Shown: positions 32,611-41,901, numbered from the stretch's first letter. The stretch is DNA of 50,968 bases from Rivularia sp. MS3 (GCA_019192545.1 JAHCMI010000068.1:1-50968), one strand, 5' to 3'. Made by a program: numbers and translations. The notes: generated by a model not told the origin, from the sequence alone.

Positions 32611-33008
32611 GTTATATTACTTCTGACTTTAGCCGATGCAACCTACAGGCTGATATGGGATTCATAGTACGCTTGCCATAAACCCTTCTAGAATAACTTG
32701 CTGCTCGAACCTTAATAATTTTTGAATAACAAGAATAATTTAGAATTGCTTGCTTGTTTTAACGTGTTTCTCGATCAATCAAGTTTATTTAACCCATTTT
32801 TAACAGTAGTTTTGAGCAATCCAGGCAAAAATAACCAAAACTGAAACGGCACGCTTAATTGAAACAACGCTTTTTTATATTCCCGTCAAAATAAAAGCCG
32901 AGTCAGGAAAATGTTAAGAAAGCGAGAATTATTACTTCAACTTTCCCCCAAGTGCATCCTAGAACTTTAATATGGATAGAACCCAAACAAAAGGAAAGGT
33001 GATTACAG
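32611..33008. other. Divergent promoter region
   Basis: 398 bases between tamB and the DUF3110 gene. AT-rich; no repeat, ORF or RNA recognised. A good ribosome binding site (aaaggaaagg, ending near 32999) precedes the DUF3110 start. Confidence 0.5.
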
Positions 33009-33401
33009 ATGGGGCGCGTTTTTGTGTTAATCTTTAATGCCCGTACAGAAAATGAGGGAATTCATACAATTCGGATTGGCGATCGCAATAAAGTGTTGAT
33101 GTTTGAATCCGAAGACGACGCTACGCGCTTTGCATTAATGCTAGAAGCGCAGGATTTTCCTACTCCCGCAGTCGAAGCAATGGATATGTCAGAAATCGAA
33201 CAGTTTTGTAAAAGCGCTGATTATGACTACGAAGTCGTTCCTGCTAACGGTGACTTAATAGTTCCTCCAGAACAAAACGTCGATGAAACTGATTGGCGTG
33301 AAGACGGTTCAACTCCTACCGAACCAAAAGTTCAGCCAGAAGAGGAGATGTCAAACACTGAACTAGACAATATCCGTCGCAAGCTGGAAGGATTGTTATA
33401 A
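33009..33401 (+). CDS. DUF3110 protein
   Basis: 130 residues. The DUF3110 domain covers about 3-85 ('VFVLIFNARTENEGIHTIRIGDRNKVLMFESEDDATRFALMLEAQDFPTPAVEAMDMSEIEQFC'), a family shared by cyanobacteria and plant chloroplasts with no established function. The tail (85-130) is acidic and low-complexity. Soluble, no catalytic motif. It is followed by the hairpin 33461-33492 and then murQ (162 bases), so it may be separate from murQ transcriptionally. Confidence 0.85.
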   Translation: MGRVFVLIFNARTENEGIHTIRIGDRNKVLMFESEDDATRFALMLEAQDFPTPAVEAMDMSEIEQFCKSADYDYEVVPANGDLIVPPEQNVDETDWREDGSTPTEPKVQPEEEMSNTELDNIRRKLEGLL

Positions 33402-33460
33402 GGTGCAAAAATTTGTGATTTTGGATTAAACCTACGGATAAAACCGGGTATAAATTACAA

Positions 33461-33492
33461 TGTAGAGACGTAATATTATCAGCGTCTCTACA
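33461..33492. repeat. Hairpin repeat tgtagagacg/cgtctctaca
   Basis: Perfect 10-bp inverted repeat with a 12-nt loop between the DUF3110 and murQ genes. There is no clean U-run after it, so terminator function is doubtful. Same type as 9274-9294. Confidence 0.65.
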
Positions 33493-33563
33493 AAATTTCG
33501 ATTTCACAAGCAACTCAACCTAAAATCTAAAATTGGTTTGGCATTAATCAAGGATTAAAATAC

Positions 33564-34475
33564 ATGACTGATTTGCAAGAGCGCGGACATTTACTAACGG
33601 AACAAGTTAATCCTGATAGTTTTAATTTAGATCGGTTAAGCAGCGTGGAATTTGTCGAACTGTTTAATCGCGAAGACGCAAAAGCTGTCGCTGCGGTTGC
33701 TGCTGCAAAAGAAAGTTTAGCGAAAGCGATTGATTTAGCAGCCCAAAGTCTTGAAAAAGGCGGACGCTTATTTTATGTTGGTGCGGGTACTTCTGGTAGG
33801 TTAGGTGTATTAGATGCTGCTGAATGTCCGCCGACTTTTTGTACTCCTCCAGAATTAGTACAAGGTATAATCGCTGGCGGTGCCGGTGCCTTAGTACGTA
33901 GTTCAGAGGACTTAGAAGATTGCGCTCAAGATGGCGAAGCTGCTATGGCACAACGAGAAATTACTCAGCTTGATGTGATAGTAGGTATAACAGCAGGCGG
34001 AACTACTCCTTTCGTCCACGGTGCAATCGATGCAGCTAAAAGCCGGGGTGCCACTACTGTATTCATGGCTTGCGTTCCATCCGAGCAAGTCAGTGTAGAA
34101 GTTGACGTTGATATTCGCTTGCTTACAGGGCCAGAAATATTAGCCGGTTCAACTCGTCTAAAAGCCGGTACTGCAACAAAGTTAGCTCTGAATATTATTT
34201 CTACAGGCGTAATGGTTAAACTTGGTAAAGTTTACGGCAATCGCATGGTAGATGTAGCAGTTACAAATCAAAAGTTACAAGATAGAGCTTTACGAATTTT
34301 ACAAGATTTAACTAATTTAAGTCGCGAAGCTGCTAGCACTTTACTCGAACGTAGCGGTAAATGGGTTAAGTTAGCAATTTTAATGCATGAAACTGGTTTA
34401 GATAAACAACAAGGTGACAAGCTTCTTTCTCAACATCGGGGGAACCTTAGAGAAGCAATTGAAGCGAAAAAGTAA
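33564..34475 (+). CDS. murQ: N-acetylmuramic acid 6-phosphate etherase
   Basis: 303 residues. It cleaves the lactyl ether of MurNAc-6-phosphate to GlcNAc-6-phosphate and D-lactate, in cytoplasmic wall recycling. The SIS domain has 'GGRLFYVGAGTSGRLGVLDAAECPPTF' (sugar-phosphate binding and the catalytic Glu region) and 'VIVGITAGGTTPFVHGAIDAAKSRGA'. 'GPEILAGSTRLKAGTATKLALN' is the second very conserved MurQ block, and the C-terminal UBA-like bundle ends at 'NLREAIEAKK'. Complete and typical. No anmK or MurNAc phosphotransferase is adjacent. Confidence 0.95.
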   Translation: MTDLQERGHLLTEQVNPDSFNLDRLSSVEFVELFNREDAKAVAAVAAAKESLAKAIDLAAQSLEKGGRLFYVGAGTSGRLGVLDAAECPPTFCTPPELVQGIIAGGAGALVRSSEDLEDCAQDGEAAMAQREITQLDVIVGITAGGTTPFVHGAIDAAKSRGATTVFMACVPSEQVSVEVDVDIRLLTGPEILAGSTRLKAGTATKLALNIISTGVMVKLGKVYGNRMVDVAVTNQKLQDRALRILQDLTNLSREAASTLLERSGKWVKLAILMHETGLDKQQGDKLLSQHRGNLREAIEAKK

Positions 34476-34951
34476 AGGATTAAATAATAGCCCATCTGTT
34501 TATTTTAATTATGGATAAGTAACAAAACAAAGATTGTTAAATATCACCCATCAAGATTAATATGGTTGTTTTATCTGATTCGGATAATTACTTATCATCA
34601 GTTTTTCTTTGCAGCTAAGTTTAAGTCAAATTGCGCTTTTGCATCAATGAATTACAAATGTTTAACCGAACACAATAGTAACTACCAACCGTATTAATTT
34701 TGATGAATTACACATTTATAGTCAAACTGTCTGGCTCTTTGCTTGAAATCGTAAATTAATTTGCTTTTATATATCCAAAATTATTTATTATTCTCTTAAG
34801 ATAAATATAACTACATTCAATAGTGATATTTAAGTGATTGTACTTATACAAAAACATGAATAATTAATTATTCAATGGGTATAAACCCTGTTGGCGTTTG
34901 AAAACTGTCCACAGATAATCGGAGGTGCAGTTATCTAAAAGCTAGTTAATC
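34476..34951. other. 476-base intergenic region before the signalling cluster
   Basis: AT-rich, no ORF. It should hold the promoter for the V4R-like/Roadblock genes. A purine-rich ggaggtg at 34921 is 25 bases before the ATG, too far to be its ribosome binding site. No other element recognised. Confidence 0.45.
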
Positions 34952-35413
34952 ATGTTACGTAAAGAACTTGGAGATTTTTCCAGTATCGTTTGCTTCAAAG
35001 CTGCTATTACTGGAATGGAAGAAGCTTTAGGAGAAAAAGCAACTGCAATTGCTTTAATCGCAGCAGGCCGCAGTCGCGGTAAAAATCTTGCCAAAGAATT
35101 AGGTTTGTCACAATCAAATATTGGATGGGATTTAGTTGCAGATAAAGTTGGTTTCGCCCTAGGTATCAATGGAACCAAGCTTTGTAAAATAGAAAGTATT
35201 GTTGAAAAAGACGATGTAGTTAAAGTATTCACTTCAGAAACTTTGTGTTCGGCTGGCGAACCTGAAGGCTCAACTCGTAAATGCACCTATACTTTGGGCG
35301 CGGTTTGGGGAGTGATAGAAGAAATTAGTGGCAAGCGCTTAAAAGGCAGCCATACCGAATCCGTACTTCGTGGTGGAAATCACGATGTTTTTGAATTTAC
35401 CCCTTTAGTATAA
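34952..35413 (+). CDS. Conserved signalling-associated protein, V4R-like
   Basis: 153 residues, soluble. The first half is helical ('MLRKELGDFSSIVCFKAAITGMEEALGEKATAIALIAAGRSRGKNLAKELG'). The second half has the shape of a V4R (4-vinyl-reductase-like) small-molecule-binding domain: 'CTYTLGAVWGVIEEISGKRLKGSHTESVLRGGNHDVFEFTPL', like the usual Y-x-x-G-x-x-x-G-x-x-E...G-x-x-x-C-x-F end but with H-D-V-F in place of the last Cys. The assignment is tentative. It is 80 bases upstream of the Roadblock gene, so probably co-transcribed with it, and it could be a sensor or adaptor for the GTPase module. I know of no characterised homologue. Confidence 0.6.
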   Translation: MLRKELGDFSSIVCFKAAITGMEEALGEKATAIALIAAGRSRGKNLAKELGLSQSNIGWDLVADKVGFALGINGTKLCKIESIVEKDDVVKVFTSETLCSAGEPEGSTRKCTYTLGAVWGVIEEISGKRLKGSHTESVLRGGNHDVFEFTPLV

Positions 35414-35493
35414 AGATGATGAAATCTAATAGCCTTATTGATTTGGCTATCAGAAATTTTGGTTAATTAATTACAAGGAATAAGGACAATAAA

Positions 35494-35865
35494 ATGCCTA
35501 TCAACGCTGGCAAAATCGAAAGTATTTTACAAAATTTTGTAAGCGGTACTAGTGATATTCAAGGAGCAACCCTTGTTTCTCCTGATGGTTTATCTTTAGC
35601 TACAGTTTTACCAAGTACGATGGACGATGAAAAAGTATCTGCGATGTCTGCGGCGATGCTATCTTTGGGCGAACGTATAGGTAGTGAATTATCAAGAGGC
35701 AGTATAGACCGTATTTACGTTGAAGGCGATAAAGGCTATGGTGTATTAACCAACTGTGGAGATGATGCTGTATTACTAGTATTAGCTAGTCAATCAGCTA
35801 AACAAGGTTTATTGATGTTGGAAATCAAGCGACTCACAGAAGAATTAAAATTGGTTTTAATGTAA
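35494..35865 (+). CDS. Roadblock/LC7-domain protein (MglB-like)
   Basis: 123 residues, a single Roadblock/LC7 domain: 'IESILQNFVSGTSDIQGATLVSPDGLSLATVLPSTMDDEKVSAMSAAMLSLGERIGSEL', then 'IDRIYVEGDKGYGVLTNCGDDAVLLVLAS' and a C-terminal helix. Such proteins dimerise and act as GTPase-activating or scaffolding partners (MglB of Myxococcus, CvnB of Streptomyces conservons). Good aaggaataagg ribosome binding site. Its neighbour downstream is the small GTPase at 36217, the classic pairing. The terminator-like hairpin 36094-36112 lies between them, so coupling may be partial. Confidence 0.88.
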   Translation: MPINAGKIESILQNFVSGTSDIQGATLVSPDGLSLATVLPSTMDDEKVSAMSAAMLSLGERIGSELSRGSIDRIYVEGDKGYGVLTNCGDDAVLLVLASQSAKQGLLMLEIKRLTEELKLVLM

Positions 35866-36216
35866 GCTTGAATCAAGGATATTTTTTGGCTCCGATGTAA
35901 ATTCGGCACTCATAAAAATAAAAAAGTTTGCATTCAAAAGATTTATTAAGCAATTGCACTAAGTTGATAGTAGTCCGCGTTTATTACTTGATTTACTAAT
36001 TTTAAATAGGAAAACAATAGTTCATAAATAAATTCCTAGATAAATGCTAATTTTAAAAATCCAAGTAACTAACCGGACGTGAAAGCGTTAGTAGAAGGTT
36101 TAGTAAACCTTCATTTTTATCCGAAATAACAACAATTATCAAGAAAAAAAAAGCGTAAGTCATATTATTGATAATCGGCTATTTCATTCTGCTGTCTATT
36201 TTTTTTAGCAAATTCT
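35866..36216. other. 351-base spacer between Roadblock and GTPase genes
   Basis: AT-rich, with the terminator-like hairpin at 36094-36120 and nothing else recognised. Confidence 0.45.
36094..36120 (+). terminator. Terminator-like hairpin after the Roadblock gene
   Basis: gaaggttta/taaaccttc (36094-36102 and 36104-36112; in practice an 8-bp stem with a 3-nt loop) followed by atttttat. If active, the GTPase gene needs its own promoter, or it sets a lower level. Confidence 0.55.
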
Positions 36217-36771
36217 ATGGAAATCATGCGTATGGTTGTTACCGGTCCGGTGGGGGCTGGTAAATCTACATTTATTCGTTCAATTAGCGAAATTGAAGCT
36301 GTAGATACAGACCGCAAAGCAACAGATGAAAGTTCATTACTCAAGAAAAACACTACTGTTGCTTTTGATTTTGGTAGATTGCAGTTTAACCCAGATATGG
36401 CACTGCATCTTTACGGTACACCAGGTCAAGAACGATTTAATTTTATCTGGGATATGTTAATTCGTAAGGCTCATGCCTACATATTACTAGTAGCTGCCCA
36501 TAGACCGGGAGAATTTCGTTATGCTCGTAAAGTGATTTCTTATATGAATCAAAGAGCGCAAATTCCCATGATTATTGGGTTGACTCATATGGATTGTCCT
36601 GATGCATGGTCTCAAGAAAATATTATCGCTGCTTTAGGTTATTACGATATCAGTTCTCAACCTCCTGTTGTTATTGTTAATCCTAATGAAATGTCTTCTG
36701 TTGCTAATGCCGTCATTAAATTAGTACAACATTACGTACAGTATAATGCTTCAAAAGCTATGGCTGTGTAA
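36217..36771 (+). CDS. Small Ras-like GTPase (COG2229 / CvnD-MglA type)
   Basis: 184 residues. Walker A is 'GPVGAGKST' (10-18), G2/switch I 'KKNTTVAFDFG', G3 'HLYGTPGQERF' (the usual Asp is a Thr-Pro-Gly-Gln form as in MglA/CvnD GTPases) and G4 'GLTHMD' (T-H-x-D instead of N-K-x-D). The G2 'T-T-V-A-F-D-F-G' is typical of COG2229. Cytoplasmic; expected to cycle GTP/GDP with the Roadblock protein at 35494 as GAP or partner. The adjacent PATAN protein and phototaxis cluster suggest cell-pole or pilus-machinery positioning. Family confident, role inferred. Confidence 0.9.
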   Translation: MEIMRMVVTGPVGAGKSTFIRSISEIEAVDTDRKATDESSLLKKNTTVAFDFGRLQFNPDMALHLYGTPGQERFNFIWDMLIRKAHAYILLVAAHRPGEFRYARKVISYMNQRAQIPMIIGLTHMDCPDAWSQENIIAALGYYDISSQPPVVIVNPNEMSSVANAVIKLVQHYVQYNASKAMAV

Positions 36772-37152
36772 TTCTTTAATATCTGCCTTTACTAGAAAAT
36801 GTTTCTATCTGTTTTATTAATGCAATTAACAACAAATATTTTATTAAATAAATAAAATATTATAGCTATAATTTTCTATTTAAGCACGATTAGTATAAGT
36901 TTATTTCTCGAAATGGTCTTAAGCTATTGTTCTTGTATTTGTCTCATTAAAGTTAAATATTTGTATCAAAACCAATCTGTTATAAAAAATATAACAATCT
37001 TTGATGCAGAATGAATTTATAATATAAGTGCTTTGTATAATATTTTTATTCAAACTTAGATGAAGCACTTATTTGTCAGTGTATCCGGTCTGAGACAGTA
37101 CAATAAATAGATTAATTAGTGTTCATTAAAAGAGTATTTTACGTAGAAAAAT
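36772..37152. other. 381-base spacer before the stand-alone PATAN gene
   Basis: AT-rich, no ORF. It holds a 10-bp inverted repeat ataagtgctt/aagcacttat (37024-37033 and 37063-37072) with a tataat-containing loop, possibly a regulatory site of the 37153 gene. Confidence 0.45.
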
Positions 37153-38154
37153 ATGGCATTTACTGGTTACTTATCTAAATTTTCTTTACCAGAAATATTT
37201 GAATTTTTAGAGCAAGGATTCAAAACTGGCTTGCTTAGTATTCGTACTTTAAAATCCGAGCAGGATGAACCAGTCGAGAATCATTATATATGGCTGCGTC
37301 AAGGACGTATCATAGCGGCAGCTAGCAAACTAGATAATCAGGGATTAGTTTCACTGATTAATCACAGAGGTTGGGTAAGCCATAATTGTGCTATGGAAAA
37401 GTTTCAAGCCAGCGGTGGAAAAATGGCAATGGGCTTATGCCTTAAATCTCAAGGTTTGCTGTCAGCAGAACAGCTAACACTATTGTTTCGTGCCCAAATA
37501 ATGGGACAAGTTTCTCGTTTATTTGAACTTGAAAATGGTAAGTTTAATTTTGATTTTCAAGCTCCTATCCCAGTTGCAGAAATGACTGGACTAAGTATGA
37601 TAACTACTGAAGCCACAATCAAAGGCTTACGAAGCCTGCGAAACTGGTCTGCATTAACAGCAAAACTACCAGATCCCACCTCAGCTATCTTAAAGAAAAC
37701 AGAGATTATATCTAATGTACAGTTGGATTCTCAAGAATCAAGAGTTTGGGAATATGCGAATGGTGAAACTGACTTGAACCAAATAGCTAATCAGTTGTTA
37801 ATTCCATTAGAAAAAGTACAGCAGATTGCTTTCCGATTAATTGTCAGCAATTTAGTAGAAGAGGCTTTTATTATGCATAACAACAGAGTTCCTATAGTTG
37901 AAAATACTGAAGAATTTGCTGATTTAAATTCTACAAATGGATTTGGTCAATTATCATCTGAGGCTTTTGCAGCAAATTTATTTACTTTAAATACTCAAGA
38001 ACCTTCATATACTTTGAACTCTAGAGAAGAACAAACTGTAGATGTAGAGAACAAAATATTAGAGAAAACCCCTAGTTTTTCCAGTGGTATTGATGTCAGT
38101 CAATCATTTTTACAAAATTTGGTTGGTTTCCTAAAAACAAAAGTTGAAAACTAA
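37153..38154 (+). CDS. PATAN (DUF4388) domain protein without receiver
   Basis: 333 residues. The DUF4388/PATAN N-terminal domain covers about 1-165: 'FTGYLSKFSLPEIFEFLEQGFKTGLLSIRT...YIWLRQGRIIAAAS', then 'LTLLFRAQIMGQVSRLFELENGKFNFDF' with the family's G-x-F-x-F end. A winged-helix-like segment follows at about 190-240 ('VWEYANGETDLNQIANQLLIPLEKVQQIAFRLIVSNLVEE'). The last 85 residues are polar and probably disordered. There is no REC domain, unlike PatA/PixG. PATAN proteins of cyanobacterial phototaxis bind the pilus motor PilB and other partners; here the domain sits next to a GTPase, so it may be the GTPase-controlled output (inference). Confidence 0.85.
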   Translation: MAFTGYLSKFSLPEIFEFLEQGFKTGLLSIRTLKSEQDEPVENHYIWLRQGRIIAAASKLDNQGLVSLINHRGWVSHNCAMEKFQASGGKMAMGLCLKSQGLLSAEQLTLLFRAQIMGQVSRLFELENGKFNFDFQAPIPVAEMTGLSMITTEATIKGLRSLRNWSALTAKLPDPTSAILKKTEIISNVQLDSQESRVWEYANGETDLNQIANQLLIPLEKVQQIAFRLIVSNLVEEAFIMHNNRVPIVENTEEFADLNSTNGFGQLSSEAFAANLFTLNTQEPSYTLNSREEQTVDVENKILEKTPSFSSGIDVSQSFLQNLVGFLKTKVEN

Positions 38155-38405
38155 CAGGACGTAATTTATTTTCCCTGATTTGGGAACTGTATATTTATTG
38201 GTTGCTGGAATCTTGGATATACATTAATGCTGGCAAATAGTGTATTTTCTTTATTTATAAGACTATAGTTAAAAAATAAGGTTAATTATTCTCGGCTTAG
38301 TACAAATTTTGTAACTAAGAATATTTTTTACTATTGTGAGTTATTTATAATTACGCATTCATGTATACCAAAATGTTCTAATAGCCTCTTTGGCTTAAAA
38401 CTATC

Positions 38406-38580
38406 AGGAATGGCCGCAATTTTCACAATGCCCGATTGGTGCATGATACTAAAACTTTTTTAATACGTTCAGAATTAAAAAAATGTCACAAATTAGGTAG
38501 CCAAAAGTGGCACGAAGTGACATATTACGAATTATAATCATAGACTCTACAATATAAATGTGTCGGTTGCGGTCATTCCT
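38406..38580 (-). mobile_element. MITE copy 4 (175 bp, with insertion)
   Basis: Ends aggaatggccgcaa / ttgcggtcattcct, orientation as copy 2. The interior aligns (ttggtgcatgatact, tacgttcagaattaa) but about 50 bp of unrelated sequence is added near tggcacgaagtgaca. Diverged, probably old. Confidence 0.8.
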
Positions 38581-38871
38581 AACTATATTAAATAGGTTTA
38601 TGTTGAAATTATAGAGATTTCAAACATACTTTAATATGTAACATTTTTATCTTAACAGCAGACAATTTATAAGAAAAAGTATTTAGGATACGATAAAAAC
38701 ATTGGGTAACGTAAATAATATAATATAAGATAAAAATAATAATTTTATTTTATTATGTTTTTAATTTTATTTTTGAATAAAAGTTGAAAATATCAATAAA
38801 ATATCTTGATTAAAGTGTATGCAAATATAATTATATTGCTATTAATTTTATTTGAGATTTTGATAATATCA

Positions 38872-38957
38872 GGACTTACGCAACGGCAACGTTAATCAGC
38901 GTTTTCCAGACATTTAAGATTTCCCCAACTACCCTTTACAATGGGGGTTTGCGTCAG
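38872..38957. mobile_element. Degenerate MITE-like element, ends ggacttacgcaa
   Basis: The left end ggacttacgcaa is intact; the right end (tttgcgtcagtt) is a poor match of the reverse complement. It shares the left end with the better-preserved element at 45397-45458. Confidence 0.45.
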
Positions 38958-39420
38958 TTATAAATATATTTTTACAACTTATTTTATAGGATTTTAGATT
39001 ATATATGATTAATAAATAATATTTCAATATAATCATTTGCACGAGTTTAAATCCGTACAAACAACATATGTGTAAAAAGAGAAAATCAGAATATACACTG
39101 ATTCAGTTATAGTGACATTCAATCTAAGATGATATATAACCAGTTGGTGCATATTCGTAGGACTACAGCCATTCTTGAAATGATTCGTGAAATCTCTACA
39201 GATGTATAGAAAAAATAATCAATAATTTTTTCTGTAGATTCATGTAACAGATATTCTCGGTCTTTAATAAAAAGAATTATTAAACTGTACTTCGAGTTAG
39301 GGCAACCATCCGGAGTTAGTTTGCTTTTTTATATTGCAAACAAAGAAACATACCTCCTGACTGCTATAAGCGCTAGCCTGGAAAATTAAAGGAAAGACCT
39401 ATTAATAAAGGGAACAAAGT

Positions 39421-40638
39421 ATGAGCCATCCGGAAATGATGGTATCGAGTGAACTACTCGATGAATTTAGAACTTGTACTCAAATACAATATAGTGGCAA
39501 ATTAAATATCAAAAGTTCCAAAGGGCATAAGTGGACATTCTACTATCGATTGGGACGTATTGTTTGGGCTACTGGAGGAACTCATCCTTTCCGACGTTGG
39601 CGCAGACACATGACTCAACATTGCCCGGAAATTGATATTGACAAAATGCAGTTTGATTCCAAAGAATTATCAATATCTAATGATTATTGGGATTATAAAC
39701 TGCTTGAAGTCTTGCATGAAAATCAGAAAATTAAACGCGAGCATATCAACTCTGTTGTAGAAAGGACTATAGCAGAATTGTTGTTTGATTTAGCTCAACA
39801 AGCACATTTCAATCAAATCCAGTGCGATCGCACTAATGATGTGATATTGGAAGCCCCAATGAGCTTTACAAGTGCAGATATGTCTTTGAAGTTCATGCAA
39901 GATAGCTGGAAGCATTGGTCGGAAGCTGGATTAGCAAATTTTTCTCCAGACTTAGCACCAATTCTCCGCAGACCGGAACAATTACAGCAAATGGTGAGTC
40001 CGGCTGTCTACAAAAATTTTGTGAATTTGATGAACGGCAAATACACTTTACGAGATTTAGCCGTCAAAATGAAGCAAAATCCCTTACCTATAGCTCGTTC
40101 TTTATTACCTTACGTGCTTAAAGGGATAATTGAACTAATCAAAGTTCCCGATCTGCCTTTCAAGATAGGTGATGGTCAACAAATATCGAATATAGAACCA
40201 GAACCTGAAGCTCCGTCCGGACCTTTGATAGCTTGCGTGGATGATAGTCCGCAAGTCTGCCAAATGCTCGAACAAATTCTTGTTCCTAAAGGGCTGAGAT
40301 TTATTAAGATTCAAGACCCCGTTCAGGCTCTACCAATCTTGATTGAAAACAAGCCAGATTTGATTTTCTTGGATTTAGTGATGCCTGTTGCAAGTGGTTA
40401 CGAAATCTGCGCTCAATTGCGTCGAATTTCAGTATTTGCTAACACACCGGTGATTATACTTACCGGTAGTGATGGTCTATTTGATAGAGTTCGTGCCAAA
40501 GTAGTAGGCTCTACAGACTTCATTACTAAGCCTGTTGTTGCTGACAAAGTAATGGGAGTTATACGAAAGTATATACAAACTCCACCACAGAATAAAAACA
40601 ATTCTGATAGCCAAACTTTGTCATTTGGACATTCTTAG
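39421..40638 (+). CDS. pixG: PATAN-REC response regulator (PatA/PixG family)
   Basis: 405 residues. N-terminal PATAN domain (about 1-200, 'YSGKLNIKSSKGHKWTFYYRLGRIVWATGG'), then linker, then a REC domain (about 268-388): 'LIACVDDSPQVCQMLEQIL', phospho-acceptor Asp318 ('LIFLDLVMPVASG'), 'VIILTGSDG' and the conserved Lys in 'FITKPV'. It is the first gene of a cluster in the order PATAN-REC, CheY, CheW, MCP, CheA, the layout of the pix/ptx (phototaxis) and hmp/pil loci. Its job would be to pass the CheA signal to the type IV pilus motor. Symbol by synteny with pixJ downstream; the hmpA name is the alternative. Confidence 0.85.
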   Translation: MSHPEMMVSSELLDEFRTCTQIQYSGKLNIKSSKGHKWTFYYRLGRIVWATGGTHPFRRWRRHMTQHCPEIDIDKMQFDSKELSISNDYWDYKLLEVLHENQKIKREHINSVVERTIAELLFDLAQQAHFNQIQCDRTNDVILEAPMSFTSADMSLKFMQDSWKHWSEAGLANFSPDLAPILRRPEQLQQMVSPAVYKNFVNLMNGKYTLRDLAVKMKQNPLPIARSLLPYVLKGIIELIKVPDLPFKIGDGQQISNIEPEPEAPSGPLIACVDDSPQVCQMLEQILVPKGLRFIKIQDPVQALPILIENKPDLIFLDLVMPVASGYEICAQLRRISVFANTPVIILTGSDGLFDRVRAKVVGSTDFITKPVVADKVMGVIRKYIQTPPQNKNNSDSQTLSFGHS

Positions 40639-40888
40639 GACGGTCTGTTTCTACAAGCAAGAAATAAGCGGTTTCTGTTTTACGTTTTTCAGACTGAAAC
40701 AATAGTGATGATACATTTATTAAGTTTAGTAAAATAAGCTGCACTTTTAGGAAGCATGAGTGTTTTTACTGTAGCTTAATTAACAAAAAATGCATCAAAA
40801 TTAGAGAAAGCGATTAGTTTATAAAATTACTAGTTTGACAGTTAAATCGCTGTTTTTCATTTTTAAATAAATCTGATAGGTAATTACT

Positions 40889-41251
40889 ATGAGTACTATT
40901 TTAGTTGTTGAAGACGGTATCACTGATATGCAGATGATTAGCCGTTATTTAGAACAAGCAGGTTATCGCGTCATGGGAGCAAAAAGTAGCGAGGAAGCTC
41001 AAGCAAAAATCACCGAGAATAAACCAGACGTGATATTTCTGGACGTAATTTTGCCTGGTAAAAGCGGTTTTGAAATCTGTAGGGAACTGAAAGACAATCC
41101 TAATACTAAGACTATTCCAGTAGTATTTTGTTCTACTAAGAATAGCGATGTAGATAAAATGTGGGGCGATATGTTAGGCGCGGATGCCTATATTTCTAAG
41201 CCCGTACAGAAAGACGAGTTAGAAGGAGTATTGCAAAAATTAAATAAATAA
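40889..41251 (+). CDS. pixH: CheY-like single-domain response regulator (PixH type)
   Basis: 120 residues, one REC domain. The acidic pocket is in 'TILVVEDGITDMQMI', phospho-acceptor Asp52 is in 'VIFLDVILPGKSGFE', Ser/Thr in 'VVFCSTKNSD' and Lys in 'YISKPVQ'. No output domain. It fits the second gene of the pix order and would carry a phosphoryl group from PixL, as a diffusible output or a phosphate sink. Confidence 0.88.
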   Translation: MSTILVVEDGITDMQMISRYLEQAGYRVMGAKSSEEAQAKITENKPDVIFLDVILPGKSGFEICRELKDNPNTKTIPVVFCSTKNSDVDKMWGDMLGADAYISKPVQKDELEGVLQKLNK

Positions 41252-41313
41252 AGAAAATATAAACAGATGTTTTGTAGATGAATGTGAATAATTACGTTTA
41301 AGGAATAATAACC

Positions 41314-41790
41314 TTGGATACGACGGAAGAAAAGTTTTTAAGCTTCAATTTGGGTGTTAAAGATACAGCAATTATTTCATTGAACAACGTCACAGAAATT
41401 TTACCCGTGTCTTTAAATGAAGTTTGCTGCGTTCCTCAGATGCCTAGCTGTGTATTTGGTATCTATAATTGGCGCGGTGAAATGCTGTGGTTGATTGATT
41501 TAGAAGAAATGTTAGGCTACTTACCTTATTCCTATGGTAGTAGCTTTGTTTCAAAAATGATGGCAATTATTTTAGAGAAAGAAGGCAAATCTTTGGGATT
41601 GCTGGTGCGGCAAATTATGGATATTGAAGAGTTTAATTTAAAACAAATGAAGCCACCATCACCCGAATTAGTTTCTCAAGAAGTCGTTCCTTTTCTAGAA
41701 GGATATTTTATTAATTCTTCAGAAGAGATGATTGTCAGCTTAGATGCCTCTGCAATTTTGCAATCTCCTCTATGGTCAATTCATAATTAG
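41314..41790 (+). CDS. pixI: CheW-like adaptor (PixI type)
   Basis: 158 residues from a TTG at 41314 that has aaggaa eight bases upstream; no ATG fits better near the domain start. CheW domain: 'FLSFNLGVKDTAIISLNNVTEILPVSLNEVCCVPQMPSCVFGIYNWRGEMLWLIDLEEMLG' with the N-x-R-G-x-x-L-x-x-I/V-D motif. It couples the receptor to the CheA kinase in the membrane-associated or cytoplasmic array. Third gene of the cluster. Confidence 0.88.
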   Translation: MDTTEEKFLSFNLGVKDTAIISLNNVTEILPVSLNEVCCVPQMPSCVFGIYNWRGEMLWLIDLEEMLGYLPYSYGSSFVSKMMAIILEKEGKSLGLLVRQIMDIEEFNLKQMKPPSPELVSQEVVPFLEGYFINSSEEMIVSLDASAILQSPLWSIHN

Positions 41791-41901
41791 ATTTATACAA
41801 ATCAGGGAATGGGGAAGAAAAATATTCTAGTAAAGTTATATATTTACCCATCCATAATTTAATGCAATTTAACGTAATTTAAAATAATTTGAGGTGCAAA
41901 A

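Larger units (their letters stand above)
38155..39420. other. 1.27 kb gene-free region before pixG
   Basis: Very AT-rich. It holds MITE copy 4 (38406-38580), a degenerate 'ggacttacgcaa' element (38872-38957) and a short hairpin (gtttgc/gcaaac, 39319-39341). A long 5' leader and promoters for the phototaxis operon are expected here. No ORF is called. pixG has an aaggga ribosome binding site. Confidence 0.5.

Noticed and set aside
34942-35286. Open frame of 114 codons, minus strand
   Set aside because: Antisense to the V4R-like gene, which has the better start, family pattern and operon context.
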